Positions 1-5,024 of a DNA stretch of 5,024 nucleotides are shown piece after piece. The translations under genes and the position numbers were made by a program. This DNA comes from Epulopiscium sp. Nele67-Bin004 (GTDB lineage Bacteria > Bacillota_A > Clostridia > Lachnospirales > Cellulosilyticaceae): the NCBI GenBank assembly GCA_002007315.1, contig LNZQ01000172.1, forward strand, positions 1 through 5,024, in the 5' to 3' direction. Position 1 is the stretch's first letter; each line of letters opens with the position of its first letter. The notes beneath the pieces were generated by a model that saw nothing but the letters and a program-made list of their open reading frames with translations, was not told the DNA's origin and did not search any database.

Positions 1-114
1 TAACACATTTATTACTTGCTGTAAGCATTAGAGGACTGACATATATTAATTTTTTCTTAACAAAACATTTTTGTAAGCATATATTCATTTTTTTCTCTCT
101 TTCTCTCAAAAAAG
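1..114 (+). other. Possible 3' end of an intron (eukaryotic side)
   Basis: This stretch is AT-rich and has no convincing reading frame. It ends in a long pyrimidine run (about 89-107, mostly T and CT repeats), then AAAAAAG directly before the exon-like DNA at 115. A branch-point-like CTTAAC lies at about 56-61. These features fit the tail of an animal intron, but AAG is a weak acceptor context, and the pyrimidine run could instead be a promoter-proximal or untranslated stretch. Confidence 0.3.
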
Positions 115-297
115 ATGGCAATGGTCGACGAAAGCTCGCAGTCATTCCTCCAGAAGCAGAGGGGTATTCTGTCAAAGCTCTGTGAGCTGTGTCAGCAGGC
201 GACAAAGCCTTTTTTTTACATTGTACCACTTCAGGAGACATTACACACACCTCCTCTGCCTCCTAACTCACAGCACTTTTCAAAGATGCCAAAGTAG
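115..297 (+). CDS. Exon-like upstream segment, in frame with finger 1 but closed by TAG
   Basis: A 60-codon open frame starts at ATG 115 and ends at TAG 295-297. It is in the same frame as zinc finger 1, which begins one codon later (ACT, then TGC at 301). The first 90 or so bases are richer in GC than the flanks and encode a polar, protein-like stretch (SSQSFLQKQRGILSKLCELC). No family is recognised. Three readings are open: a real exon whose coding continued through 295 before a nonsense change or sequencing error; an exon ending earlier, with the finger exon starting at 298 after the AG at 296-297; or untranslated sequence. The pyrimidine-rich segment at 250-270, followed by CTAACTCACAG, resembles a splice acceptor, but an exon starting at 274 would still meet the TAG in the finger frame. 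Confidence 0.3.
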   Translation: MAMVDESSQSFLQKQRGILSKLCELCQQATKPFFYIVPLQETLHTPPLPPNSQHFSKMPK

Positions 298-402
298 ACT
301 TGCCACCAGTGTAACAACGTGATGCATCTGCAGATGCTTGCAGTACACAACAAGACATGCAAGGGAAAGCTGTCCTCCAAGGAAACTGGTGACGAGGTCA
401 AA
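298..402 (+). CDS. Exon with C2HC (UBZ4/Rad18-like) zinc finger 1
   Basis: The frame starting at TGC 301 encodes CHQC, eleven residues, H, three residues, C, with the last Cys codon at 358-360. This is a C-x2-C-x11-H-x3-C finger, the spacing seen in UBZ4/Rad18-type ubiquitin-binding fingers. A short charged tail (KGKLSSKETGDEVK) follows and runs to AAA 400-402, directly before a good donor (AAA|GTAAAG). Without splicing, the frame stops within about 25 codons. With the 403-1223 intron removed it continues in phase 0 into a second finger of identical spacing, which is strong evidence for the exon border. The protein would be an animal multi-finger protein, possibly with a ubiquitin-related domain such as HECT further downstream, but that domain is not in the window. 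The true 5' border is uncertain: the AG at 296-297 is used here. Confidence 0.6.
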
Positions 403-1223
403 GTAAAGTGTTTTTGTTTTCTGTTAAATTACTCACAGAAAATGACGAGGAAAACACAAATTAATAACTAGTGTTCCTGCTGTGCAAAGCAAATACAGCA
501 ACACTATTACGCTATTACCATTCCTCATACTTATTTCTTCAACTTATTTGTCCTCTGCCAGATTTCACAGCATACCTAGTGCTTTGAGTGCACATTAACA
601 AAACATACATCAACACGTTCGGAGTTATCAGGAATGGTGTGCGATGACTTTTGGTAGCAATTTGTAAAAGCATTTTCACAAAAACTGGGAAAAACCCGAA
701 TGAATGTCCCATAAGAATTAATGGGAAATTGTGAAAAATTATCAAACCAAGCCCTCTTTGAACTTGTACTGCTTCCACATAGCTTATGCTGCAGACTTCA
801 TTCAAACTTTAAACAAGACAGAAGACTTTGAACTATGAAACTTGCATCCATATGTTTTTGCTACCTTTTACTGTTTTTGAGATATTACAGTTTTACTTGT
901 ATGACATTTTTGCTCTTCAAATTTTGCAATGGGTCCATTCCTGGCTCCATTCCTACTGGCACACTGTCATTAAATATTTGCTAAGCAGTGGCAATATTTG
1001 TCTGGTGATCTAGCACAGATCACCAGGCACAATCAAAATTTCTAGTTTAAAATTGCTATTTTGTAAATCTACAGTCCTCTGGTGAGGCATACTTTGTGGA
1101 GAGCAAGTGCAAGATAAACCTAGTAGATAACTAAAATCAACTAAAGTAATTAGTTTCATTTGCACTAACAATTCTCTTTGTTTTGGAAGTTTGTAACACG
1201 GAAAAGTTTCTTTCAAATTTTAG
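403..1223 (+). other. Phase-0 spliceosomal intron (821 bases)
   Basis: The intron starts with GTAAAG and ends with TTTCAAATTTTAG. Its 3' end has a modest pyrimidine run (about 1206-1221). It contains stops in all frames and no convincing gene on either strand; the short open frames inside it look like chance. Joining 402 to 1224 gives ...GAG GTC AAA | GTG ATC TGT..., which keeps the frame and brings two matching zinc fingers to 21 residues apart (last Cys of the first to first Cys of the second). A 9-base perfect inverted repeat lies inside at 1002-1026. Confidence 0.6.
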
Positions 1224-1297
1224 GTGATCTGTCCAATTTGCAACCAACAATTTCCAGATAATGACATCACAGTCCATGCTAGCCTATGTGAAGACAA
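1224..1297 (+). CDS. Exon with C2HC (UBZ4/Rad18-like) zinc finger 2
   Basis: From GTG 1224 the frame reads VICPIC, then eleven residues, His (1275-1277), three residues, Cys (1287-1289). The spacing C-x2-C-x11-H-x3-C is exactly that of finger 1. The motif CPIC..xFP....xxHAxxC is typical of fingers in metazoan G2E3/HECT-like and related ubiquitin-pathway proteins, where it occurs in tandem. The exon probably ends at a donor GTAATC (1298), leaving a two-base overhang. Alternatively the frame ends at TAA 1299-1301, one codon later. The acceptor before it (TTTTAG at 1218-1223) is reasonable. Together with finger 1 this is a partial animal gene; its 3' part is missing because the sequence turns bacterial within about 240 bases. 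Confidence 0.6.
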
Positions 1298-1534
1298 GTA
1301 ATCTGTTTTTTCTCTCTCTCCCCAAATTGCATATTCATCGTTAAGAAAATAAGTTTGTTTGCTATCTCCAGCAGACATATAAACTTGCGTATTTATAGGT
1401 ATTCCTATAATGGGTGGTGTATTTAAATTCATGTAAATGTTCCTTTCTATACTTATGTTACGATTCTATGTTAATTAATATATGTTGACTTATGTTGTAT
1501 CGTGTTTATTATACATCAAAATAGATATTAACGC
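1298..1534. other. Unassigned stretch holding the eukaryote/bacterium junction
   Basis: The left part starts with a donor-like GTAATC followed by a T/CT-rich run (about 1303-1323), as expected of an animal intron. The right part, from about 1440, is more AT-rich and leads directly into the adhE terminator at 1535. No gene, RNA or clear repeat is visible on either strand. The exact join cannot be placed by eye. It must lie after the finger 2 exon and before the terminator's T-run. Confidence 0.5.
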
Positions 1535-1567
1535 AAAAAAAATCCACTACCCAAAAAGGGTAGCGGA
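1535..1567 (-). terminator. Intrinsic terminator of adhE
   Basis: On the minus strand, a 10-bp stem (arms at 1558-1567 and 1543-1552, core CTACCC/GGGTAG) closes a 5-base T loop and is followed by eight T (1542-1535). One pair in the stem is a G-U wobble on the minus-strand RNA and would be an A-C mismatch on the other strand, so the structure is directed to minus-strand transcription. It begins 18 bases beyond the adhE stop codon, so adhE ends its transcript here. There is no sign of a cotranscribed downstream gene. Confidence 0.92.
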
Positions 1568-1584
1568 AATCTATCATAAACGGA

Positions 1585-4218
1585 TTATTTTCCGTAGTAT
1601 ACTAATTTAAGAAGATCTTGAAGTTCTGTAACCTTTGGAAGTCTTGGGTTAGCTGTTGTACATTGGTCTTCAAACGCTTTGTACGCTAAGTCTTCAACTA
1701 CTGCCATATATTCTTTTTCATCTACTCCACACTCTTGGATAGTCATTTCCATATCAAGCTCTTTCATAAGGTCTCTTACTGCTTTAGCTAAAGAAGCAAC
1801 ACCTTCTTCTGGAGTTGACGCTGGAAGTCCTAGAGCTTTTGCGATTTCTGCGTATCTTTCTGGAGCGATAAATTTCTCGTATTTAGGGAAGATAGCAAAT
1901 TTAGATGGTGTAGTTACCCCATTGTACTCGATTACATATGGTAATAATACTCCGTTTGCAAGTCCGTGTGGTAAGTGGAACTCTCCTCCTAATTTGTGTG
2001 CTAATGAGTGGTTGATTCCAAGGAATGCATTTGTAAATGCCATACCTGCGATACAAGATGCGTTGTGAACTTTTTCACGTGCAACTGGATCATCAGCACC
2101 GTTTTTGTAAGAACGTGGAAGATATTCAAATATTAATTGAATAGCTTTAATTGCAAGACCGTCAGTGTAATCAGATGCAACGATTGATACGTATGCTTCG
2201 ATAGCATGTGTAAGAACGTCGATACCAGTGTGTGCTGTAACTGTTTTTGGAACAGTCATAACGAAGTTTGGATCGATAATTGCAACGTCTGGAGTTAACT
2301 CGTAGTCTGCAAGTGGGTATTTCATGTTTGTTTCTTTGTCAGAGATAACTGCGAATGATGTTACTTCTGAACCTGTACCTGAAGTTGTTGGTATAGCAAC
2401 CATTTTCGCTTTTTTACCCATTTTAGGGAAGTTGTATACACGTTTTCTGATATCGATGAATTTTTGTGCCATTCCGATAAAGTCTGCGTCTGGATCTTCG
2501 TAGAATAACCACATAGCTTTTGCAGCATCAATTGGAGATCCACCACCAAGAGCGATAATTGTATCTGGCTCAAAGCTGTTCATCATTTCAGTACCTTTTC
2601 TTACTGTTACTAAGTCTGGATCTGGCTCAACATCACTAAATACTTCAACGATAACGTTGTTAGCGTTTTTATTTAAGTGATAAGTTAATTTATCAACATA
2701 TCCAAGTTTAACCATCATTGGGTCAGTTATAATAAGAACTCTTTTGATATCTCTCATGTGAGCAAGATATTGAATTGAGTTTGGTTGGAAATAAATTTTC
2801 TCTGGAATTTTAAACCATTGCATGTTCACGCGTCTCTTCGCCACCCTTTTCTTATTTAATAGATTAACTGTATTTACGTTTGAAGTTGTTGAGTTTTTAC
2901 CGTATGATCCACAACCTAAAGTTAATGATGGAGTATTTGTGTTGTAAATATCCCCGATTGCTCCGTGTGTTGATGGAGAGTTTACGATTACACGACCAGT
3001 TTTAAGTCTTGTACCGAACTCACGAACGATTGCATCATCTTTTGAGTGAACAACTGATGAGTGACCAAGACCACCAAGTTCAACCATGATTTCAGCTTTT
3101 TTGATACCGTCTTGAGCATCAGTTGCTTTGATAACTGCAAGAACTGGAGAAAGTTTTTCTCTTGATAATGGGTGAGCTGCCCCAACATCAGGAATTTCAC
3201 AGCAAAGAACTTTAGTGTCTTTTGGTATAGTTACACCAGCCATAGCTGCGATTTCGTATGGGTATTTACCAACGATAGCTGCATTAACCATTTGTTTTTC
3301 AGGGTTGATAACAACTGGCTCAATTTTTTTGATTTCTTCAGCTGTTGCGAAGTAACATCCGTGTTTTTTCATGAAAGCTACTGCTTGGTCATAAATTGGA
3401 GCTTCAATAATAGCTGCTTGTTCTGATGCACAAATCATACCATTGTCGAATGATTTTGAAAGAATAACGTCTGTACAAGCTTGCTCTACGTTTGCAGTTT
3501 TTTCGATGAAACATGGTACGTTACCAGGTCCAACTCCAAGTGCTGGTTTTCCAGTAGAGTATGCTGCTTTAACCATCGCAGATCCACCAGTTGCAAGAAT
3601 TACTGCTACGCTTGGGTGGTTCATAAGAGCATTTGTTGCTTCTAATGATGGTTGATCAATCCATTGTACACAGTCAGCTGGTGCTCCTGCTTCGATTGCA
3701 GCGTCTCTTAATATACGAGCTGCTTCAGCAGAACATTTTTGAGCTGATGGGTGGAAACCGAAAATGATTGGGTTACGAGCTTTTACAGCGATAATCGCTT
3801 TAAACATTGTAGTAGAAGTTGGGTTTGTAACAGGTGTAACCCCAGCTACGATACCAACTGGTTCTGCAACTTCCATAAAGCTTTCGTGTTCGTTATCTTC
3901 GATAATTCCAACTGTTTTTGTGTATTTTAAGCTGTTGTAAATATATTCAGTAGAAAAGATGTTTTTTGTAACTTTATCTTCAAATATACCACGTCCTGTT
4001 TCTTCAACAGCCATACGTGCAAGTTTCATTTGAGCTGATAAACCAGCAAGAGCCATAGCTTTTGTGATTTTGTCAATTTGCTCTTGATCAAGTTTCATAA
4101 ATGCGTCTAACGCTACCTCTGCTTTTTTAGCTAATGCGTCTACCATTGCTTTTGCTGCTGCTACTGCATCAGTTGCTTGAGGTTGAACATCTTTTTTAGT
4201 TTCTTTTTTATCTGCCAT
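1585..4218 (-). CDS. adhE: Bifunctional acetaldehyde-CoA/alcohol dehydrogenase AdhE
   Basis: This enzyme reduces acetyl-CoA to acetaldehyde and then to ethanol with two NADH, regenerating NAD+ in fermentation; family members assemble into cytoplasmic filaments (spirosomes). The 877 residues are close to the usual 860-900. Residues about 15-440 form the CoA-acylating aldehyde dehydrogenase domain: [17 protein letters not shown] at 126-142, a glycine-rich GPGNVP at 230-235, and [10 protein letters not shown] at 258-267 with catalytic Cys263. A basic linker (about 441-465, NKKRVAKRR at 455-463) leads to the iron-dependent alcohol dehydrogenase domain from MQWFKIP at 466: [12 protein letters not shown] at 558-569, [11 protein letters not shown] at 610-620, and metal ligands Asp667, His671, His737 and His751 in the conserved [12 protein letters not shown] and [20 protein letters not shown] contexts. 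All key residues are present and no frameshift is seen. ATG 4218 is supported by AGGAGG nine bases upstream. The Lys/Ala-rich start (about 15 residues) is longer than in E. coli AdhE. It is a single-gene transcript with its own promoter and terminator. Low-GC codon use fits a fusobacterium or clostridium. Confidence 0.97.
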   Translation of the reverse strand: MADKKETKKDVQPQATDAVAAAKAMVDALAKKAEVALDAFMKLDQEQIDKITKAMALAGLSAQMKLARMAVEETGRGIFEDKVTKNIFSTEYIYNSLKYTKTVGIIEDNEHESFMEVAEPVGIVAGVTPVTNPTSTTMFKAIIAVKARNPIIFGFHPSAQKCSAEAARILRDAAIEAGAPADCVQWIDQPSLEATNALMNHPSVAVILATGGSAMVKAAYSTGKPALGVGPGNVPCFIEKTANVEQACTDVILSKSFDNGMICASEQAAIIEAPIYDQAVAFMKKHGCYFATAEEIKKIEPVVINPEKQMVNAAIVGKYPYEIAAMAGVTIPKDTKVLCCEIPDVGAAHPLSREKLSPVLAVIKATDAQDGIKKAEIMVELGGLGHSSVVHSKDDAIVREFGTRLKTGRVIVNSPSTHGAIGDIYNTNTPSLTLGCGSYGKNSTTSNVNTVNLLNKKRVAKRRVNMQWFKIPEKIYFQPNSIQYLAHMRDIKRVLIITDPMMVKLGYVDKLTYHLNKNANNVIVEVFSDVEPDPDLVTVRKGTEMMNSFEPDTIIALGGGSPIDAAKAMWLFYEDPDADFIGMAQKFIDIRKRVYNFPKMGKKAKMVAIPTTSGTGSEVTSFAVISDKETNMKYPLADYELTPDVAIIDPNFVMTVPKTVTAHTGIDVLTHAIEAYVSIVASDYTDGLAIKAIQLIFEYLPRSYKNGADDPVAREKVHNASCIAGMAFTNAFLGINHSLAHKLGGEFHLPHGLANGVLLPYVIEYNGVTTPSKFAIFPKYEKFIAPERYAEIAKALGLPASTPEEGVASLAKAVRDLMKELDMEMTIQECGVDEKEYMAVVEDLAYKAFEDQCTTANPRLPKVTELQDLLKLVYYGK

Positions 4219-4226
4219 TTAAAAAA

Positions 4227-4235
4227 TCCTCCTCT
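4227..4235 (-). promoter_or_regulatory. Ribosome binding site of adhE
   Basis: On the minus strand this reads AGAGGAGGA. The AGGAGG core lies nine bases before the ATG at 4218-4216 and fixes that start. It is close to a perfect match to the 16S rRNA 3' end, fitting a highly translated fermentation enzyme. Confidence 0.9.
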
Positions 4236-4352
4236 AATTAAAAAATAAGAATTTGTGCATGAATTGCATGTTAATATTATTCCTTGGTAGGTTAAAAAGA
4301 TACCTTTTTTAGTGAGAAAACAATTTTTGACAAGGTAGTAATAACCAATATA

Positions 4353-4390
4353 GTAAAGGAATATAAATATTCCGTGCTTCTGTGCTTTAC
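4353..4390 (-). repeat. Nested inverted repeat at the adhE mRNA 5' end
   Basis: The outer arms are GTAAAG (4353-4358) and CTTTAC (4385-4390). The inner element is a perfect 16-base palindrome, GGAATAT-AA-ATATTCC (4358-4373). Because the predicted transcription start is at about 4391, the RNA would begin with this structure, with a bulged 11-12 base segment rich in CA/GA on its 5' side. It could be a stabilising 5' hairpin, or the palindrome could be a protein-binding operator just downstream of the start point. Confidence 0.55.
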
Positions 4391-4397
4391 GAATTTT

Positions 4398-4426
4398 ATA
4401 ATAACAGTTTGATAAAAAATTGTCAA
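4398..4426 (-). promoter_or_regulatory. Sigma-70-type promoter of adhE
   Basis: On the minus strand there is TTGACA (4426-4421, a perfect -35), a 17-base spacer, and TATTAT (4403-4398, five of six for -10). The predicted start point is near 4391. It is the best promoter match upstream of adhE and faces it. Confidence 0.75.
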
Positions 4427-4432
4427 TGTCTT

Positions 4433-4450
4433 ATGTTAAAAAAATAACGA
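4433..4450 (-). promoter_or_regulatory. Possible Rex-type redox operator
   Basis: The plus strand reads ATGTTAA-AAAA-ATAACGA. Compared with the general Rex box TTGTTAA-N4-TTAACAA, 11 of 14 defined positions match. It lies six bases upstream of the -35 of adhE, a gene commonly repressed by Rex when the NADH/NAD+ ratio is low in low-GC bacteria. The surroundings are so AT-rich that chance resemblance is possible. Confidence 0.35.
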
Positions 4451-4769
4451 TTTACAATATAGAGATTAACAAAGTAGAAGTACATATTATAGGAAGTTTG
4501 CACAGAAAATAGAGAATATAAATAAAATATAAATTAAAAAACCAATAAATATAATATAAATTAACGTTAAAATTTAAATAATTTATGCATAATATAAAAA
4601 GTTAAAAAATAATTTTATTTAAACTATAGTATGTCTAAAATGGAATTTTAGGAAAAAATTAACAATATAGGACAAGGCAAAGATATAGACAGGGATATTG
4701 ATAAGCTTATAAAAAAATGTAGATTTTAGATGGGGAGAGGGGTAACTTATTAAGTGTTTATAAAAGGGC
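4451..4769. other. AT-rich intergenic stretch without a clear gene
   Basis: This stretch is extremely AT-rich, especially 4510-4630. It holds a 10-base palindrome, TTAACGTTAA (4561-4570), and a short interrupted protein-like frame at 4631-4729. No ribosome binding site, intact gene or known RNA is seen on either strand. Confidence 0.5.
4631..4729 (+). pseudogene. Possible decayed short reading frame
   Basis: The frame opens at ATG 4631, gives MSKMEF, meets TAG at 4649-4651, and continues with a lysine- and aspartate-rich stretch (EKINNIG, then DIDRDIDKLIKKCRF) to TAG 4727-4729. Coding-like hydrophilic composition on both sides of a single stop suggests a gene remnant. No family is recognised and no ribosome binding site precedes the ATG. 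In such AT-rich DNA it may be chance. Confidence 0.2.
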
Positions 4770-4809
4770 AAAAAAAAGAACCTAGGTTTCGGGGGAAGAA
4801 ACCCAGGTT
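4770..4809 (-). terminator. Orphan intrinsic terminator, minus strand
   Basis: A 12-bp stem (AACCTGGGTTTC with GAAACCTAGGTT on the minus strand, including one G-U wobble) closes a 7-base loop TTCCCCC. One C and then eight T (4777-4770) follow. On the plus-strand RNA the wobble would be an A-C mismatch and no T-run follows, so the terminator works for minus-strand transcription. adhE cannot use it, since adhE starts downstream of it. Confidence 0.85.
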
Positions 4810-4872
4810 GAGGGGGGATTTAGCGATGTACCTCACACTCGGTACAATTATAGTATTGCCACAAAATACTAT
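4770..4872 (-). ncRNA. Candidate C-rich small RNA ending in an intrinsic terminator
   Basis: On the minus strand three hairpins follow one another: an 8-bp perfect stem (4872-4865 with 4857-4850, 7-base loop), a 6-bp stem TGTACC/GGTACA (4846-4827, 8-base loop), and a 12-bp terminator stem (4809-4779). Between the second and third lies an unpaired 17-base linker with six consecutive C (4817-4812). The terminator loop is UUCCCCC. Unpaired C-rich segments are the target-binding parts of Gram-positive small RNAs such as RsaE/RoxS, which pair with ribosome binding sites. No minus-strand gene is visible upstream for this terminator to serve. The promoter is uncertain: TATAAG (4878-4873) or a perfect TATAAT (4852-4847) could be the -10, neither with a good -35. 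If the second is used, the RNA would be about 70 bases and lack the first hairpin. Confidence 0.45.
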
Positions 4873-4940
4873 CTTATACACATAAAACAAAAAAAAATTT
4901 AATTTTTTTTTAGAAAAAGTGGTTAAATATGAGAAATCCC

Positions 4941-4969
4941 TTGCAAATATAGGAATCATGCCCTATTAT
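4941..4969 (+). promoter_or_regulatory. Promoter of the gene starting at 5003
   Basis: TTGCAA (4941-4946) and TATTAT (4964-4969) are separated by exactly 17 bases. The start point would be near 4976, giving a leader of about 27 bases that includes the ribosome binding site. The upstream A and T tracts (4889-4911) could act as an UP element. Confidence 0.6.
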
Positions 4970-4991
4970 AAGTTATAAATATTTTAAAAAT

Positions 4992-4998
4992 AGAGGTG
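4992..4998 (+). promoter_or_regulatory. Ribosome binding site before the 5003 start
   Basis: AGAGGTG ends four bases before the ATG at 5003. It is a good Shine-Dalgarno match at normal distance and supports this start. Confidence 0.7.
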
Positions 4999-5002
4999 AA
5001 AA

Positions 5003-5024
5003 ATGTTAGATATCGCATTACTTA
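5003..5024 (+). CDS. Start of a plus-strand bacterial gene (truncated by window end)
   Basis: Only seven codons are present: MLDIALL. A ribosome binding site and a promoter with ideal spacing precede them, so a real gene very likely starts here, transcribed away from adhE. MLDI followed by hydrophobic residues is how many seryl-tRNA synthetases begin, so serS is a possible identity, but seven residues are far too few to assign it. Confidence 0.6.

Larger units (their letters stand above)
4219..4391 (-). promoter_or_regulatory. Long adhE 5' leader with inverted repeats
   Basis: From the predicted start point near 4391 to the ATG, the leader is about 170 bases and contains no convincing open frame. 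Its first 38 bases (4390-4353) hold nested inverted repeats: GTAAAG/CTTTAC at the ends, and a perfect 7+7 repeat with a two-base centre (4358-4373) inside. Further down, short complementary segments at 4331-4337, 4301-4306 and 4282-4289 could form alternative hairpins. No known riboswitch class is recognised. Bacterial adhE genes often have long regulated leaders, so control of mRNA stability or translation is plausible but inferred. Confidence 0.5.

Noticed and set aside
707..725. TCCCAT/ATGGGA inverted repeat in the intron
   Set aside because: It has only six pairs around an eight-base loop. That is expected by chance, with no target-site duplication or other mobile-element mark.
539..805. 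88-codon open frame on the minus strand
   Set aside because: It lies in the predicted intron, has no ribosome binding site or recognisable domain, and its composition looks like translated AT-rich noncoding DNA.
828..1013. 61-codon plus-strand open frame rich in F, L, Y and I
   Set aside because: It looks membrane-like only because the DNA is T-rich. It lies within the intron, with no start context and no similarity I recognise.
1679..2068. 129-codon plus-strand open frame
   Set aside because: It is fully antisense to well-conserved adhE sequence and is a shadow of that gene's codon pattern.
2821..2823. Met466 of adhE as an internal start for a separate alcohol dehydrogenase
   Set aside because: No good ribosome binding site precedes it, and the fused two-domain arrangement is normal for AdhE.
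4285..4310. Plus-strand terminator-like hairpin followed by six T
   Set aside because: The stem is only about five pairs with a bulge, and no plus-strand gene lies upstream to terminate.
4561..4570. TTAACGTTAA palindrome as an operator
   Set aside because: It is short, in very AT-rich DNA, and about 130 bases or more from either promoter, so there is no reason to call it a site.
4750..4959. 69-codon minus-strand open frame across the hairpin region
   Set aside because: It runs through the three hairpins and an intrinsic terminator and has no ribosome binding site. The RNA structure explains the region better.

Overview
The window joins two unlike kinds of DNA. Bases 1 to about 1300 look like nuclear DNA of an animal. 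Two short pieces encode C2HC zinc fingers with identical spacing (C-x2-C-x11-H-x3-C). They are separated by an 821-base GT...AG intron, and removing it fuses them in phase. Fingers of this UBZ4/Rad18-like form occur in several metazoan proteins, including expanded G2E3/HECT-like families of fish and cnidarians. No more specific host can be read from the sequence.

Bases from about 1535 to the right end are clearly bacterial, AT-rich and intronless. They carry a complete 877-codon adhE on the minus strand, for the bifunctional acetaldehyde/alcohol dehydrogenase of fermenting anaerobes. It has its own promoter (TTGACA-17-TATTAT), a leader of about 170 bases, an AGGAGG ribosome binding site and an intrinsic terminator 18 bases beyond the stop. 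Base composition and protein character suggest a low-GC anaerobe such as a fusobacterium or clostridium. A gut bacterium of an animal host would fit both halves, but that is inference.

Layout: 1-114 possible intron end; 115-402 exon-like DNA with one in-frame stop and finger 1; 403-1223 intron; 1224-1297 finger 2; 1298-1534 unassigned, holding the eukaryote/bacterium junction; 1535-1567 adhE terminator; 1585-4218 adhE; 4219-4391 adhE leader; 4398-4450 adhE promoter with a possible Rex-type operator; 4451-4769 very AT-rich, with a decayed short reading frame; 4770-4872 three hairpins ending in a minus-strand terminator, read as a candidate small RNA with two unpaired C-rich segments; 4941-4969 a plus-strand promoter; 5003-5024 the first seven codons of a plus-strand gene cut by the window end.

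The simplest explanation of the whole is a chimeric assembly or clone, or a host contig contaminated with bacterial sequence. Horizontal transfer into the host is less likely, because the bacterial signals are intact and the start of a second bacterial gene follows. The most interesting part not explained by standard annotation is the C-rich candidate small RNA between adhE and the next gene, together with the structured adhE leader.
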